Program-made: the position numbers and the translations under genes
Notes under the pieces: generated by a model
Database searches by the model: none
What the model saw: the letters and a program-made list of their open reading frames with translations, nothing else
Told to the model about the DNA's origin: nothing
Shown here: positions 51,862 to 64,000 of the stretch, one piece after another
Position numbering within the stretch: position 1 is the stretch's first letter
How the letters are laid out: the number at the start of each line of letters is the position of its first letter
NCBI GenBank assembly: GCA_029783825.1
Contig: JAREIK010010178.1
Coordinates: forward strand, 26,524 to 90,523
DNA length: 64,000 nt
Source: Sapria himalayana
Taxonomy: Eukaryota; Streptophyta; Magnoliopsida; Malpighiales; Rafflesiaceae
Reading direction: 5' to 3'

Positions 51862-51873
51862 TTTTTTGTAGTG
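51862..51873 (-). repeat. Right terminal inverted repeat of CACTA element 3
   Basis: TTTTTTGTAGTG, the complement of CACTACAAAAAA, followed at once by TTT and TATC array sequence. Confidence 0.9.
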
Positions 51874-52019
51874 TTTATCTATAAGTCTATCTAAATAACT
51901 TTTTATCTGACTTACTATTTTCCTATCTATCAGTTTGGCTATTTGTTTGTCTATCAATCAATTTATCCATCAATCTATCTATATGTCAATCTATCTATAT
52001 GTCTATCTATCTATATATT

Positions 52020-52050
<31 letters not shown>

Positions 52051-53244
52051 CTATCTGCCTATCTGTCCATTTATCTGTCCATCTATCTATTTATGTACCT
52101 ATCTATCTATCTATCTGTCTATCTATTTGTATATCTATTTGTCAATCTGTCTATCTATATATATATCTATCTATCTCTCTATCTAGTAGTCTATCTATCT
52201 GTCTATCTATCTATCTATCAATCTGTCTAAATATCTATCTATTCATGTATCTATTTGTCTATCTAACTACCTATATAACTATCATTTTATATGTCTATCT
52301 ATTTGTCTATCTAATTGTCTACCTATCTATCTATTTATCTATATATCTATCTGGCTATCCATCAATACATCTATCTATCTTTCTAATTATATGTATATCT
52401 ATTTGTCTATCTATATATCTATCTATCTATATATTTATCTTTCTGCCTATCTATCTATCTATCTATCTATTTCTCTATTTATCTATCAATCTATCTATCT
52501 ATATAAATGTCCATCCATCTATCTATCTATCTATTTATCAATCTGTCTATCTATCTATCTATCAAACTATCTATCAAACTATCTATCAAACTATCTATCA
52601 ATCTGTCTATCAATCTCATTAACAATCAATTTATCTATCTATCTATATGTCTATCTATCTCTCTAATTATTTTCCGATGTATCTTTCATATTATCTATTA
52701 ATCTATCCGTCTATCTATCTGTCAATTTATTTATCTATCTTTTCATCTATCTATCATTTTATCTATCTGTATATCTATCTGATTATCTATTTGTCTATAT
52801 ATCCAACCTTCTATCCATCAATCTATCCATTAATCTATTAGTCTTTATATCTATTTATATATCCATCTATCTATCTAAATTTCAATTTGTCTTACTTTCT
52901 ATTTATTATTTTGTTTGTTTAATTGTCTTTCTATATGTCTATCTATCTGTTTGTCTATCTATATAGCTATCTATATATAAATATTTCTATGTATTTATCT
53001 ATCTATCTATTAATTTGTCTATATATCTATTAGTCTGTCTATCTATCAAAATATTTATCAATCAATCAATCAAACAATCAATCAATCAATCTATCTATCT
53101 ATCTTTATATCTATTAGTCTATCTATATATCTATCTATCTATTTTTTTTTATTTTTATGTCTATCGATCTATTTATCTATCTAACTATCTATTTATCTAT
53201 CTATCTTTCTATCTATATATCTATCTGTCTATCTATTTATCTAT

Positions 53245-53456
53245 CTTTCTACCTAATTATCTATCTTTCACTCTTTTTATCTATAGATCATTGTATATAT
53301 CTATCTATCTATCTATATATCAATCAATCTCTCTATCTATCAATCATTCTTTCAAACAATATAAAAATCTATCTATCAATTCTCTAACAATTAATCTATC
53401 AATTTATTTATCAATCTTATTATCAATATGTCTATCTATCTATCTAGAAATTTGTT

Positions 53457-53493
<37 letters not shown>

Positions 53494-53668
53494 ACCTAAT
53501 TATCTTTCTTTAACTCTATCTATCTATCTAACTATACATCTATCTATATATCTATCTGTCAATCTATCTTTCTATCTAGTAATCATTTATCAAACAATAT
53601 AAAATCTATTTATCAATTTTTCTAACAATTTATCTTTCAATTTATCTATCAATCATATTATCAATATG
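53245..53668 (+). repeat. Tandem duplication inside array III, period 238-243 bp
   Basis: The copies at about 53245-53430 and 53488-53668 share TTTCTACCTAATTATC, CAAACAATATAAAA, TCTAACAATT and TTATCAATATG in order, with spacings of 243 bp at the start and 238 bp at the end. Confidence 0.8.
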
Positions 53669-54785
53669 TTTATCAATTTGTATATTAATTTGATTATCTA
53701 TCTATCAATCTATCAATTTTTCAATTTATCTATCTATTTATCTATCTTTCTATATGTCTATATATCTGTATATATATCGATTTATCTATATGTCTATTTA
53801 TTTGACATTCTACATGTATATTTATCTATCTATCTGTCGATCTATCTTTATATCGATATGCATTTTTATCTGTCTATAAATGTATGTTTCTACCTGTCTA
53901 TCTATTTGTCTATTTATCTTTCTATATATTTATTTGACTAACTATATATCCCTATATCAAACCATCTATCTATACGTCTTTCTATTAATCTATCTAATAA
54001 TTTATCTATCTATCTGTCTATATATCCATATATTTATTTGTCTATCTATTAATCTATCTATTTTTCTATCTATATGTATTTTTATTTGTCTTTCAATTTT
54101 GTCTATCTACCTGTCTATCTGTCTTTTTATCTGACTTTCTATTTGCATGTCTATTTGTATGTATATCTGTCTGTATATCTATTTGTCTATTTGTCTATCT
54201 AACAATCAATCTATCTATCTATCTATCATCTATATATCTACCATTCAATTTATCTGTCTATTTGTCTATCTATCAATCTATTTATCTATTTATAAGTCAA
54301 TCTATCTATTTGTTTTTCTATCTGTCTATCTTTATGTATATCTATCTATTTGTATATCTGTGCTCTATGTGTCTGTCTATCTAATTGTTCATCGATCTAT
54401 ATATCTGTCTATCTATCTGTCTATGTATTTGTCTGTCTATCTATTTATCTATATATATATTTATCTATGTATCTAACTTTCTATCTGTCTATATGACTAT
54501 TTATCTATCTTTCTATCTGTCTATCTTTCTGTCTTTCTATATAAATGTATATATGTCTGTTTATCTATCTTTCTATTTATCTATTTATCTATCTATCTTT
54601 TTTTCTTTCTTTCAATCTATATGTCTATATATCTCTCAATCTCCCTATCTATCGATCTATCTATCTATATGACTATCTATATATCTGTCTATCTATATAT
54701 ACATATATATAACTATCTATCTATCTGTTTATCTAACTTTCTATATATAAATCTATCTATCTATCTATCTATCTAATTGTCTATA

Positions 54786-54830
<45 letters not shown>

Positions 54831-57800
54831 CTATCTATATATCTATTTGTGTGTACATCTATCTATTTATATCTTTGACTATCTTTCTATCAATCTTTTC
54901 TATCTATTTAATGCCTATCTATCTATCTATCTTTCTTTCTTTCTATTTATCTATCTATTTGTATATCTATTTGTATATCTATGTATCTATTTATATATCT
55001 CTCTATCTATCTATTTATCATTTTGTGAATCTATCTGTCTATCTATTTATCTATCCAATTATCTATATGTCTATCAATCTATCATTCTATCTATTAATCT
55101 ATCGATTTATATATCAGTCTGTCAATCAATCTATCTATCTATCTATCAGTCTAATTATTAATCTATCTATCTATGTGTCTTTCAATTCGTCTATCTATCT
55201 GTTTATCTATCTATCTATCAAAGTGTCTTTGTCTTTGTCTATCAATCTGTTAATTAATCTGTCTATAAATATATTTATCAAACTATCTATTAAATTATCT
55301 AATAATCAATCTATTAATCTTTCTATTAGTCTTTCTATTAGTCTTTCTATCAATCTCTCTATACATCTATTTAAATATCTAACTTTCTTTTTGTGTAATA
55401 TCTATCTAACTATCTGTCTATCTATGTGTCTATGTATTTGACTATCTTTCTATCTGTCTATCTATCTATTTATCTATCCATCTATCTATCAATCATTCTA
55501 TCTATTTATCAATCTATCCATCAATCATCCATCTATCTATCCATTTATTGATCAATCTATCTATTCATCTATCTATCTATTTATTTATCTGTCTATCTAT
55601 AAGTATATCTTTACATCTATCTATATGTCTATCTAAACATTTATCTTTCCAACTATATTTTTGTCTATTAATCTTTCTTTCTATCTATCTTTCTATTTTT
55701 CTGTCTATCTGTCATTTTATATGACTTTTTATCTATGATTCTATTTGTATGTATATATATCTATATATTTATTCATCTATCTGTCTATTTTACTATATAT
55801 CTATGTATCTTTGTAAGTCTATCTATCTGTTTATCTATTCGTCTATCTATTTGTCTATCTAGAATCTATCTATCTATCTATCTAACGGGCTGTCTATATG
55901 TCTATCTATCTTTCAGTCTATCTATGTGTCTATCTTTCTATCTATCTATTTGTCTATCTATCTATATATATGTCTGTCTATAAGTATGTTATTTGTTTGT
56001 CCATCTGTCTTTCTATCTATTTATCTATATAATAATATGTCTATCAATCAATTTGTTTTATCTATATGCCTATCTATGTGCCTATCTATCTATCTATGTG
56101 TCTATCTATTTATCTTTATGTCTATCTATTTGTCGATCTATCTGTATATCTATATTTTTATTAATTTATCAATCAATCTATCTACCTATTTATCTGTGTG
56201 TCAATCTATTTATTTATTTGTCTATTTATTTATCAGTCTCTCTTATTATCTATCTATCTATCTATATGTCTATCTATCTAATTATCTTTTTATTTATCTA
56301 TCTTTATATCCATCTATCTATTTATTTGTCTATCTATTTATCAATCAATATCACTATTTATCATTCTATCTCCTATCAATCTGTCTATATATTTTTCTAT
56401 CAACCTATCTTTCTGTCTATTTACAAGTTTATCAATCTGTCTATCATTCTATCTATTTGTCTATCTATCAACAAATCTATTTGCCTTTCTACCATCTTTT
56501 AATCTATATGTCTATCTATTTGTCAATATATAAATCTTGCTATCTATCTATAATTGTATCTATTTATCTATCTATAAATCTATTTATATGAATATATCTG
56601 TCTAACTATCTTTCTAACTATCCATCTATCTCTCTATTTAACTATTTGTCTGTCTATCTGCCTATCTATATGTCTGTGTATCTATCTATTTATAGTTCTA
56701 TCTATCTTTCTATCTACCTATCTATTTGTATATCTATTAAATCATGTATTTGTCTATTGATCCGTCTAACTATTTATCAATCTATCTATCTATTTATCCA
56801 ACTAGTTTTCTATCTATCTATCTATCTATCTATTTATCTATCATTATGTCAATTTATATATATATATTTATCTATCAATTTATCTATCTATGTATATGTC
56901 TGTATATCTATCTATCTATGTGACTATCTATCTATGTGGCTATCTATCTGTCTATCTTTAAATCTATCACTCTTTCTATTTTCTATCTATCTAACTATCT
57001 ATCTATCTAACTATCTATCTATCTATATGTCTGTCTATTTGTCTTTATCTGACCATCAATATATTGGTTTGTCTATCTATCTATCGATCTATCTATTTAT
57101 CTATATGTCTATCTATTTGCCTATCTATCTATTTATTTATTTGTTTATCATTATGTCTTTATATGTATCTATCTTTCTTTCTATCTATCTATTTATCTAT
57201 TTATCTAGTTATCTATCTATCTAGCAGTTTATCTATCTATTTATCTTTCAATCAATTTATCTATCTATTTCTATGTCTATCTGTCTAACTATCGATCTCT
57301 ATCTATCTTTATAACTATCAATTTGTCTATCTCACTATTTTCCTATCTATCTATCAATCTATCTATAAGTATATCTATCTATATATCTATCTACTTGTCT
57401 CTCTTTCTATTTATATATTTGTTTATCTATTTGTTTATATATCTATCTAACTTTAGTTCTATCAATATGTCTATCAATCTATATATCTATTTATCCATCT
57501 ATCTATCTAACTTTAGATCTATCTATCTATTTAAATGTCTATCTATATGTTAATTTATCTATTTATATATCTATCTATTTATTTATTTATCAATCAATCA
57601 ATCAATCTAACCGTATATCTATCTATATGCCTATCTATATTTTTAATATTTATCTCTCTAATTATTTGTCTCTCTATCTATGTATCAATATGTCTATCTA
57701 TCTCTCTATCTATTTGTTTATCTATCTATCTATTTATTTGTCTATCAATTTATCGATCTATCAATCTATCTGTCTATATATTAGTATATCTATTTATCTA

Positions 57801-59655
57801 TCTATTTGTCTATCTATATAAATATCTATCTATCTATCTGACTATCTTCATGTCCATTATCTATCTATTTATTTGTCTATCTATTTATATATCCAATTAT
57901 CTATACATCTTACTATTTATTTGTATAGCTTTCTATCAATATATCTATATATGTATCTATCTATCTATCTATAGATCTATATATCTATCTATGAATTTGT
58001 CTGTCTATCTAACTATTTGCTATCTATTTCTTTATCTATCTATTTATATATTTACATATTTATCTATCTATCTATTTGTTTGTCAATTTTTATGTCTCCC
58101 TATTTATCTATATGTATATCTATCTGTATATCTATATTTCGATCTATCTATATGTCTATCTATCCATATGTTTGTATATCTATCTGTCTATTTATAGAAA
58201 TATCTATCTACCTATCTATCTAAATATCAAACTATCTATCTATCTTATTGTTTATATATCTTTCTATCTATCTATCTATCTGTGTATATATCTCTCTATC
58301 TATCTATCTATCTATCTTTTTATCTATATTTCTATCTATTTTGTTATTAATCTATTTGTGTACAAATCTATCTATCTATCTTTTTTTCTTTCTTTATGTC
58401 TATCTATCTGTCTATCTAATTTTATATCTATCTATCTATCTATCTCTGTATAAATCTGTCTATCAATATGTCTATCTATCTATTTAAAAATCTATTTATC
58501 TATCGATTTGTCGATAAATATATCAATCTATATATTTATCTATCTATCTTTCTATCTATCTTTTTGTCTATCTATATATCAGTCTATCTATCTATTAATC
58601 TATTTGAATATCAATATATCTATCTATCTATCTATATTTCAATCTTTCTATCTATCTAACTATCTATCTATATGTTTATCTATTTATCAATTTATTTGCA
58701 TATCAATATTTTTATCTATCTATATTTCATTCTTTCTATCTTTCATTCATTATTTCTTTCTAACTAACTAACTATCTGTCTGTCTATCTATCTATCACTC
58801 TAACTATTTATAGATCTTCTTTCTATCTTTCTTTATAGTTTTCTATCTATCAATCACTCTATCAATCTATCTATCTATTTATCTATTTATTGATCTATCT
58901 ATATATCTAACAATTTATCTATCTTTCTTTCGTTTTGTCTATCTATCTATCAATCTATCAATCTATGTGTCTATTTCATGTCTATCTATCTGTCTATCTA
59001 TCTATATATATATATGAAACAATCTTTTCGTCTATTTGTCACTTTAGTTGTTTGTCTATCTATCTATCATTCTATTTATCTATTGGTCTGTTTATCTATA
59101 TATTTATCTATATCCGTGATTATGTGTTTATCTATCTGTTTATCTATCTGCCTGTCTATCTGCCTGACAATCTATCTGATTATGTGTCTATCTATTTTAT
59201 ATCTATCTATATATTTATCTATCTATCTGAATGTCTTTCTAACTGTCTATTTATCTATTTATTTATCTATTTATGTGTATTGATCTATATGTCTATCTTT
59301 CTGTCTATCTATCTATCTTTCTATCTTTCTATCTATTTATCTGTATATCTATCTATCTGTCTGTCTGTCTATCTATCTATTTGTCTAACTATTTATCTGT
59401 CTATCTATCTATCTATTATGTCTATATGTCTCAATATCCATTTATCTATTAGTCTATCTATGTATTTATTTATCTCTCTGTTTATCTATTTGTCTATATA
59501 TATATTTATCAATATACCTATTTATCTCTCTCTGTCAAAATGTTTGTCTGCCTGTCTATCGATATATCTATCTTTCTATATGTCTATCTATCTATCTATC
59601 TATCTCACTATTTATCTTATTTTTTATCTTTTTATCTATCTATTTGTCTATCTAT

Positions 59656-59692
<37 letters not shown>

Positions 59693-60418
59693 ATCTATCT
59701 AAATATCGATATATCTATCTGTTTGTCTATCTATATATCAATATTATATATATATATATCTGTCTATATGTCTATATATCTGTATATCAAAATATTTGTC
59801 TATCTATCTATCTAATTATCTACCTACCTATCTAATTATCTATCTATCATTTTTTTGTTTATCTATTTTTCTATCTATTTATCTATTAATATTTATATCA
59901 ATCTTTCTATCGATCTATGTATACATTTGTGTATCTCTCTATCTTTCTATTTTTCTATCTATCTATCTATTTTTCATATTTTATATCTATTTATTTATCT
60001 ATATTTCTTTTTTTTATTTGTTTATCTTTTTCTATCTATCAGTCAATCTATCTTCTTATCTATATGTCTATCTTTCTATCTATCTATTTATCTATCTGTC
60101 TTTATATGTGTCTATCTATCTGTTTATCTATCTATCTCTCTCTCTATATGTCTATCTATCTGCCTATTGGATCTATCTAATAACCTATCTATCTATCTAA
60201 TTATATATTTAATTTCTATATATCTGTCTATGTAGTGGTCTATCAATAAATCAATCAATCTGTCTATCTAACTATCAATATATATGTCTATCTATATATC
60301 TATATTTTTTTCAATCTATCTATCTATATGTCTATCTATCTATCTATATGTGTTTCTCCTTATATATCTATTGTCTGTCTATTTTATATCTTTCTTTAAT
60401 TCTTTCTAACTATCTATC

Positions 60419-60454
<36 letters not shown>

Positions 60455-63224
60455 CTGTCTATCTATTTGTCTTTTTTAATCTATATATATATATTTCTAT
60501 ATTTCTATTTCTCTCTCTATATATCTTTTCGTCTATGAATCTATCTATATATCTACATATCTATTTTACAATCTATCTATTTGCCTAATAATTTATCTAT
60601 CTATCTAACATTTTATCTAACTATCTATCAATCCATTAATCTATCGATCTATCAATATGTCTATCAATTTATCTATCAAATTTTCTATCAATCATTCTAT
60701 CAATTTATTTATCAATTTATCTCTATATCAGTCTATCTCTCTATCTTTCTATCTAATTGTTTATTGATCTATCTATTAATCAATATATTTATCTATCTAT
60801 CTATTTATCTATATATCTATCTATTTGTATATCTATATGTTTATCTCAGACTATCTTTTGGTCTTTCTATCTATCTATCTTTGTATCTATATATCTATCA
60901 ATCTCTCTATCTATATGTCTATCTAAATTTATATCTATTTATCTAAATATCTATATATTTTTCTATATACCAATCTATCTATCAGTCTATCTATCTAAGT
61001 ATATATCCATCTTTCTGTCTATTTGTCTATCTATCTGTATGCATATCTATCTATATATTTGTCTATCTATTATCTATCTCTCAATCAATAAATCAATCAA
61101 TCTATCTATCTATATTTCAGGCTAACAATCTATGTTTTTATTTATCTATCTATCTATATATATGTATATTTATTTATCTATCAATCAATCAATATTTTTG
61201 TCTATCTATCTATCTTTCTATCTGTCTATCTGTCTATTTGTAAATATATTTGTCTATCTAACAGTCTATCTATCTATCTATTCGCATTCCATTATATTTA
61301 ACTATCTATCTATATGTTTGTCTATCTATCTATCTATTTATCTGTCTATGTTTCTATCTATCTATTTATATATATGTGAATCTATACGTATATATATATA
61401 TATATATATCTTTTTTTCTTTATTTTTTTGTTTTGTATATCTATTTGTTTACTTTCTATCTAGCAATCTATCTATGTGTCTATCTATCTTTCTTATCTAT
61501 TTATCTATCTATCTTTCTATATATATGTATATCTTTCTATGTATCTATCTATATATCTATTTGTCTATCTAAATGTCTATCTATCTATCTATATTTTTAT
61601 CTATCTACCTATTTATTTATTTATCTATATGCCTATCTATCTATCTATCTATCTGCATGTCTATCTGTCTCTCTATTTTTCTATCTATATGTTTATCTAT
61701 TTGTTTATCTATCTAACTTTTTATCTATCTATTTATCTTTCTATCTATCTATTTGTATAACTATATCTCTATATATTTATCTAAAAATAAGTCTTTATAT
61801 CTATCTGTCTGTTTGTCTATCTATATATGTATATATTTATCTATCTGACTATCTATCTTTCTATCAAACTATCTATCGGTCAATTTAATTTTGTTTCATC
61901 TATCTATCAATATGTCTATCTATATGTATATATGGCTGTTATCTATCTGTCTATCAATCTGTATATCTATTTGTCTATTTGTCTATAATATATCAATTTA
62001 TTTCTCACTCTATCTATTTTTTTATCATTTTATCTATCAATTTATCTATCTGCCTATCTGTCTGTCTACCTTTTTGTCTATATCTTTTTCTATATATCAA
62101 TCTATTTAACTTTCAATCTATCTTGAGATCTATCTATCTATCTATGTTTTATCTATTTTTATATATATCTCTCTCTATCTATCTACATATCTATCTATCT
62201 TTCTATCAATTTGTCTATCTATATATCTATCTATTTGTATGTCTAAATATCAGATATCTTTTTGTCTATCTATTTATCTGTCTGTCTAACTATTTTTCTA
62301 CCTTCTACTCTATCTTAATTTCTATATATCTATCTATTGATTGATCCATTTATCTAATGATTTATAAATATATCTATTTATCTAAATTTTTATTTATATA
62401 TTTATATATCAATATATCTATCTATATATCTATCTATATATCTTTCAAACCATCTATCAATCTTTTTATCAATCTATCTATCATTATGTCTATCAATATG
62501 CCTATCAAACTGTCTATTAATCAGTCTATAAATTTATCAATCAATCAAATTATCAATCTTTATATGTATCTATCTACCTATCTGTCTGTCTATCTATTTG
62601 TCTATATCTTTATCTATTTGTTTATCTTTCTATTTATTTATCTGTATATTTGTCTATCTATTTGCATATATATATTTGTCTAAAATTCTATCTATGTATA
62701 GATGGATATGTCAAACTATTTTTCTATCTATCTATCTATCTGTCTGTCTGTCTACCTATCTATCTGTCTAGTTGTCTGTTTATCTATCTATTTATCTATC
62801 TATATGTTGGACTATTTGTTTATAAATTAATCTGTCAATCAAATTATCAATTTGTCTATCAATCTTTTAATCAATTAATCTATCTTTTATTTATTTATAT
62901 AATAATTTCTCTATTTATCTATCTTTCTATACTTTTGTCTATCTATCTAACTTTAATTCTGTAAATATATCTATATATAAATTTATCTATCAATCTATCC
63001 TTTAAATCTTTCTATCAATCTTTATATCAATCTATCAATCTATCTGTCTATCAATCTATTTATCAATCATTATATCAATATATCAATTAATCTGTCTATC
63101 AATCTTACTAAAAAACTATCTATCAATCTTTCTATAAAACTATCTACCAATCTTTCTATCAATATTTCTATCAATCTATCTATATATCTATCTATTAATC
63201 TATCTATCATTATGTCTATATATA

Positions 63225-63262
<38 letters not shown>

Positions 63263-63331
63263 CTATCTATCTATCTATTTATCTGTCTATCTATCTATCT
63301 ATCTAATGATCTTTTTATCTATCTATCTGGC

Positions 63332-63419
63332 AATCTTTTTTAATGTCTATCTATCTGTCTTTCTATCTATATGGAAATCTTTTTTAATGTCTATCTATCT
63401 CTCTTTCTATCTATCTATG
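63332..63419 (+). repeat. 44-bp tandem duplication inside array III
   Basis: AATCTTTTTTAATGTC followed by the same TATC variants occurs at 63332 and 63376 with one internal difference. Confidence 0.85.
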
Positions 63420-64000
63420 TGTTTGTCTGTCTGTCTATCTATCTATCTATCTATCTATGTGTCTCCTTGTCTAGCTATATGTCTATCTATAGATCTTTCT
63501 GTCTATCAATCTTTTTATTTATATATATATATCTATCTGTCTATCTATCTATCTATCTATTTATCTATCTATTATCTATGTATTTATCTATCTATCTATC
63601 TGTCTATCTATTTGTGTTTATATATATCTTTCTATCTATCTATCTATTTGTCAATATATCTTTCTATCTATCTGTCTATCATTTTGGAATGTCAACCTAT
63701 CTAAAAATCTATCTTTCTATCTATTTATCTATATATTTGTCTATTTTTCTATCTATCTATATGTCTATCTTCCAGTCTATCTATCTATTTTTATATCTAT
63801 CTATTTGTCTTTATATTTGTCTATCTATCTATCTATCTATATGTTATTGTGTCTGACTTCTATTTATATATCTATCTATCTATCTATCTATTTATCTATA
63901 TTACTATCTATTTGTCTAGCTATCTATCTATTTATTTGTCTAACTATCTATCTATCCATCTATTTATATATCTATATCACTATTTGACTATCTTTCTGTC

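Larger units (their letters stand above)
37621..51873 (+). mobile_element. CACTA element 3, non-autonomous, carrying host-gene copies
   Basis: A 14.25-kb element with terminal inverted repeats CACTATAAAAAA (37621-37632) and TTTTTTGTAGTG (51862-51873), matching at 11 of 12 positions, flanked on both sides by TTT (37618-37620 and 51874-51876), the 3-bp duplication expected for CACTA transposition. TATC array sequence resumes on each side. No transposase is present. The cargo includes a CSN1-like exon and a DEK_C-SWIB-SWIB gene copy, with later insertions (LINE, MITE, SINE-like pair). Its 3' noncoding region resembles that of CACTA element 1, which points to transposition by an element 1-type partner. 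The strand is assigned from this similarity and from the cargo. Confidence 0.88.
51874..64000 (+). repeat. Degenerate (TATC)n tetranucleotide array III
   Basis: More than 12 kb of the same repeat and orientation as arrays I and II, continuing past the window. (TA)n tracts occur at about 54792-54826, 59660-59690, 60424-60447 and 63231-63259. A run of three CTATCAAA units lies near 52560-52590. Local duplications occur at 53245-53668 and 63332-63419. The many plus-strand Tyr/Leu/Ser/Ile open frames are products of the repeat and are not genes. Confidence 0.95.

Overview
The window is a repeat-dominated stretch of a flowering-plant nuclear genome with no intact host gene. The evidence for a plant is the set of protein families: CACTA (En/Spm) transposases with the Transpos_assoc, Transposase_21, DUF4218, DUF4216 and Transposase_24 modules, a BED-finger hAT transposase with DUF4413-like and hAT dimerisation regions, and an L1-type LINE with DUF4283/CCHC, zf-RVT and a plant RVT_3 RNase H. 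Two captured host-gene fragments (COP9 signalosome subunit 1 and a DEK_C-SWIB-SWIB protein) also look plant-like. I cannot name the species.

Layout. 1-1415: AT-rich tandem satellite of about 540 bp. 1416-2317: unique-looking DNA with a long pyrimidine tract. 2318-8042: decayed CACTA element 1 (+ strand), transposase followed by a TNPA-like gene. 8437-10690: a unit of about 0.9-1.2 kb repeated three times, each copy carrying a microsatellite at the same internal point: a GGT/AGC trinucleotide repeat in copies A and B, and the TATC tetranucleotide repeat in copy C. 10691-20676: degenerate (TATC)n array I. 20677-26900: decayed CACTA element 2 (- strand), with AT-rich DNA to 28820. 28821-about 32340: decayed hAT element (+), right terminus not found. 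32345-37620: array II. 37621-51873: CACTA element 3, bounded by 12-bp CACTA termini and a TTT duplication. 51874-64000: array III, running off the window.

All three TATC arrays have the same orientation, and element 3 sits cleanly between arrays II and III. The simplest reading is one array of at least 27 kb that was opened by insertions. Element 3 has no transposase of its own. It carries a first-exon-like fragment of CSN1 and a nearly complete copy of a DEK_C plus double SWIB-domain gene with splice sites still readable. A 6.4-kb LINE has inserted into exon 1 of that copy with a 20-bp target duplication (19/20 identical). A hAT-related MITE, a tandem pair of tRNA-derived SINE-like sequences and two perfect hairpins also lie inside element 3. 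Elements 1 and 3 share their 3' noncoding region, so element 1 is probably a decayed relative of the autonomous partner.

The many long plus-strand open frames in the arrays, all rich in Tyr/Leu/Ser/Ile, are artefacts of the TATC repeat and are not annotated as genes.
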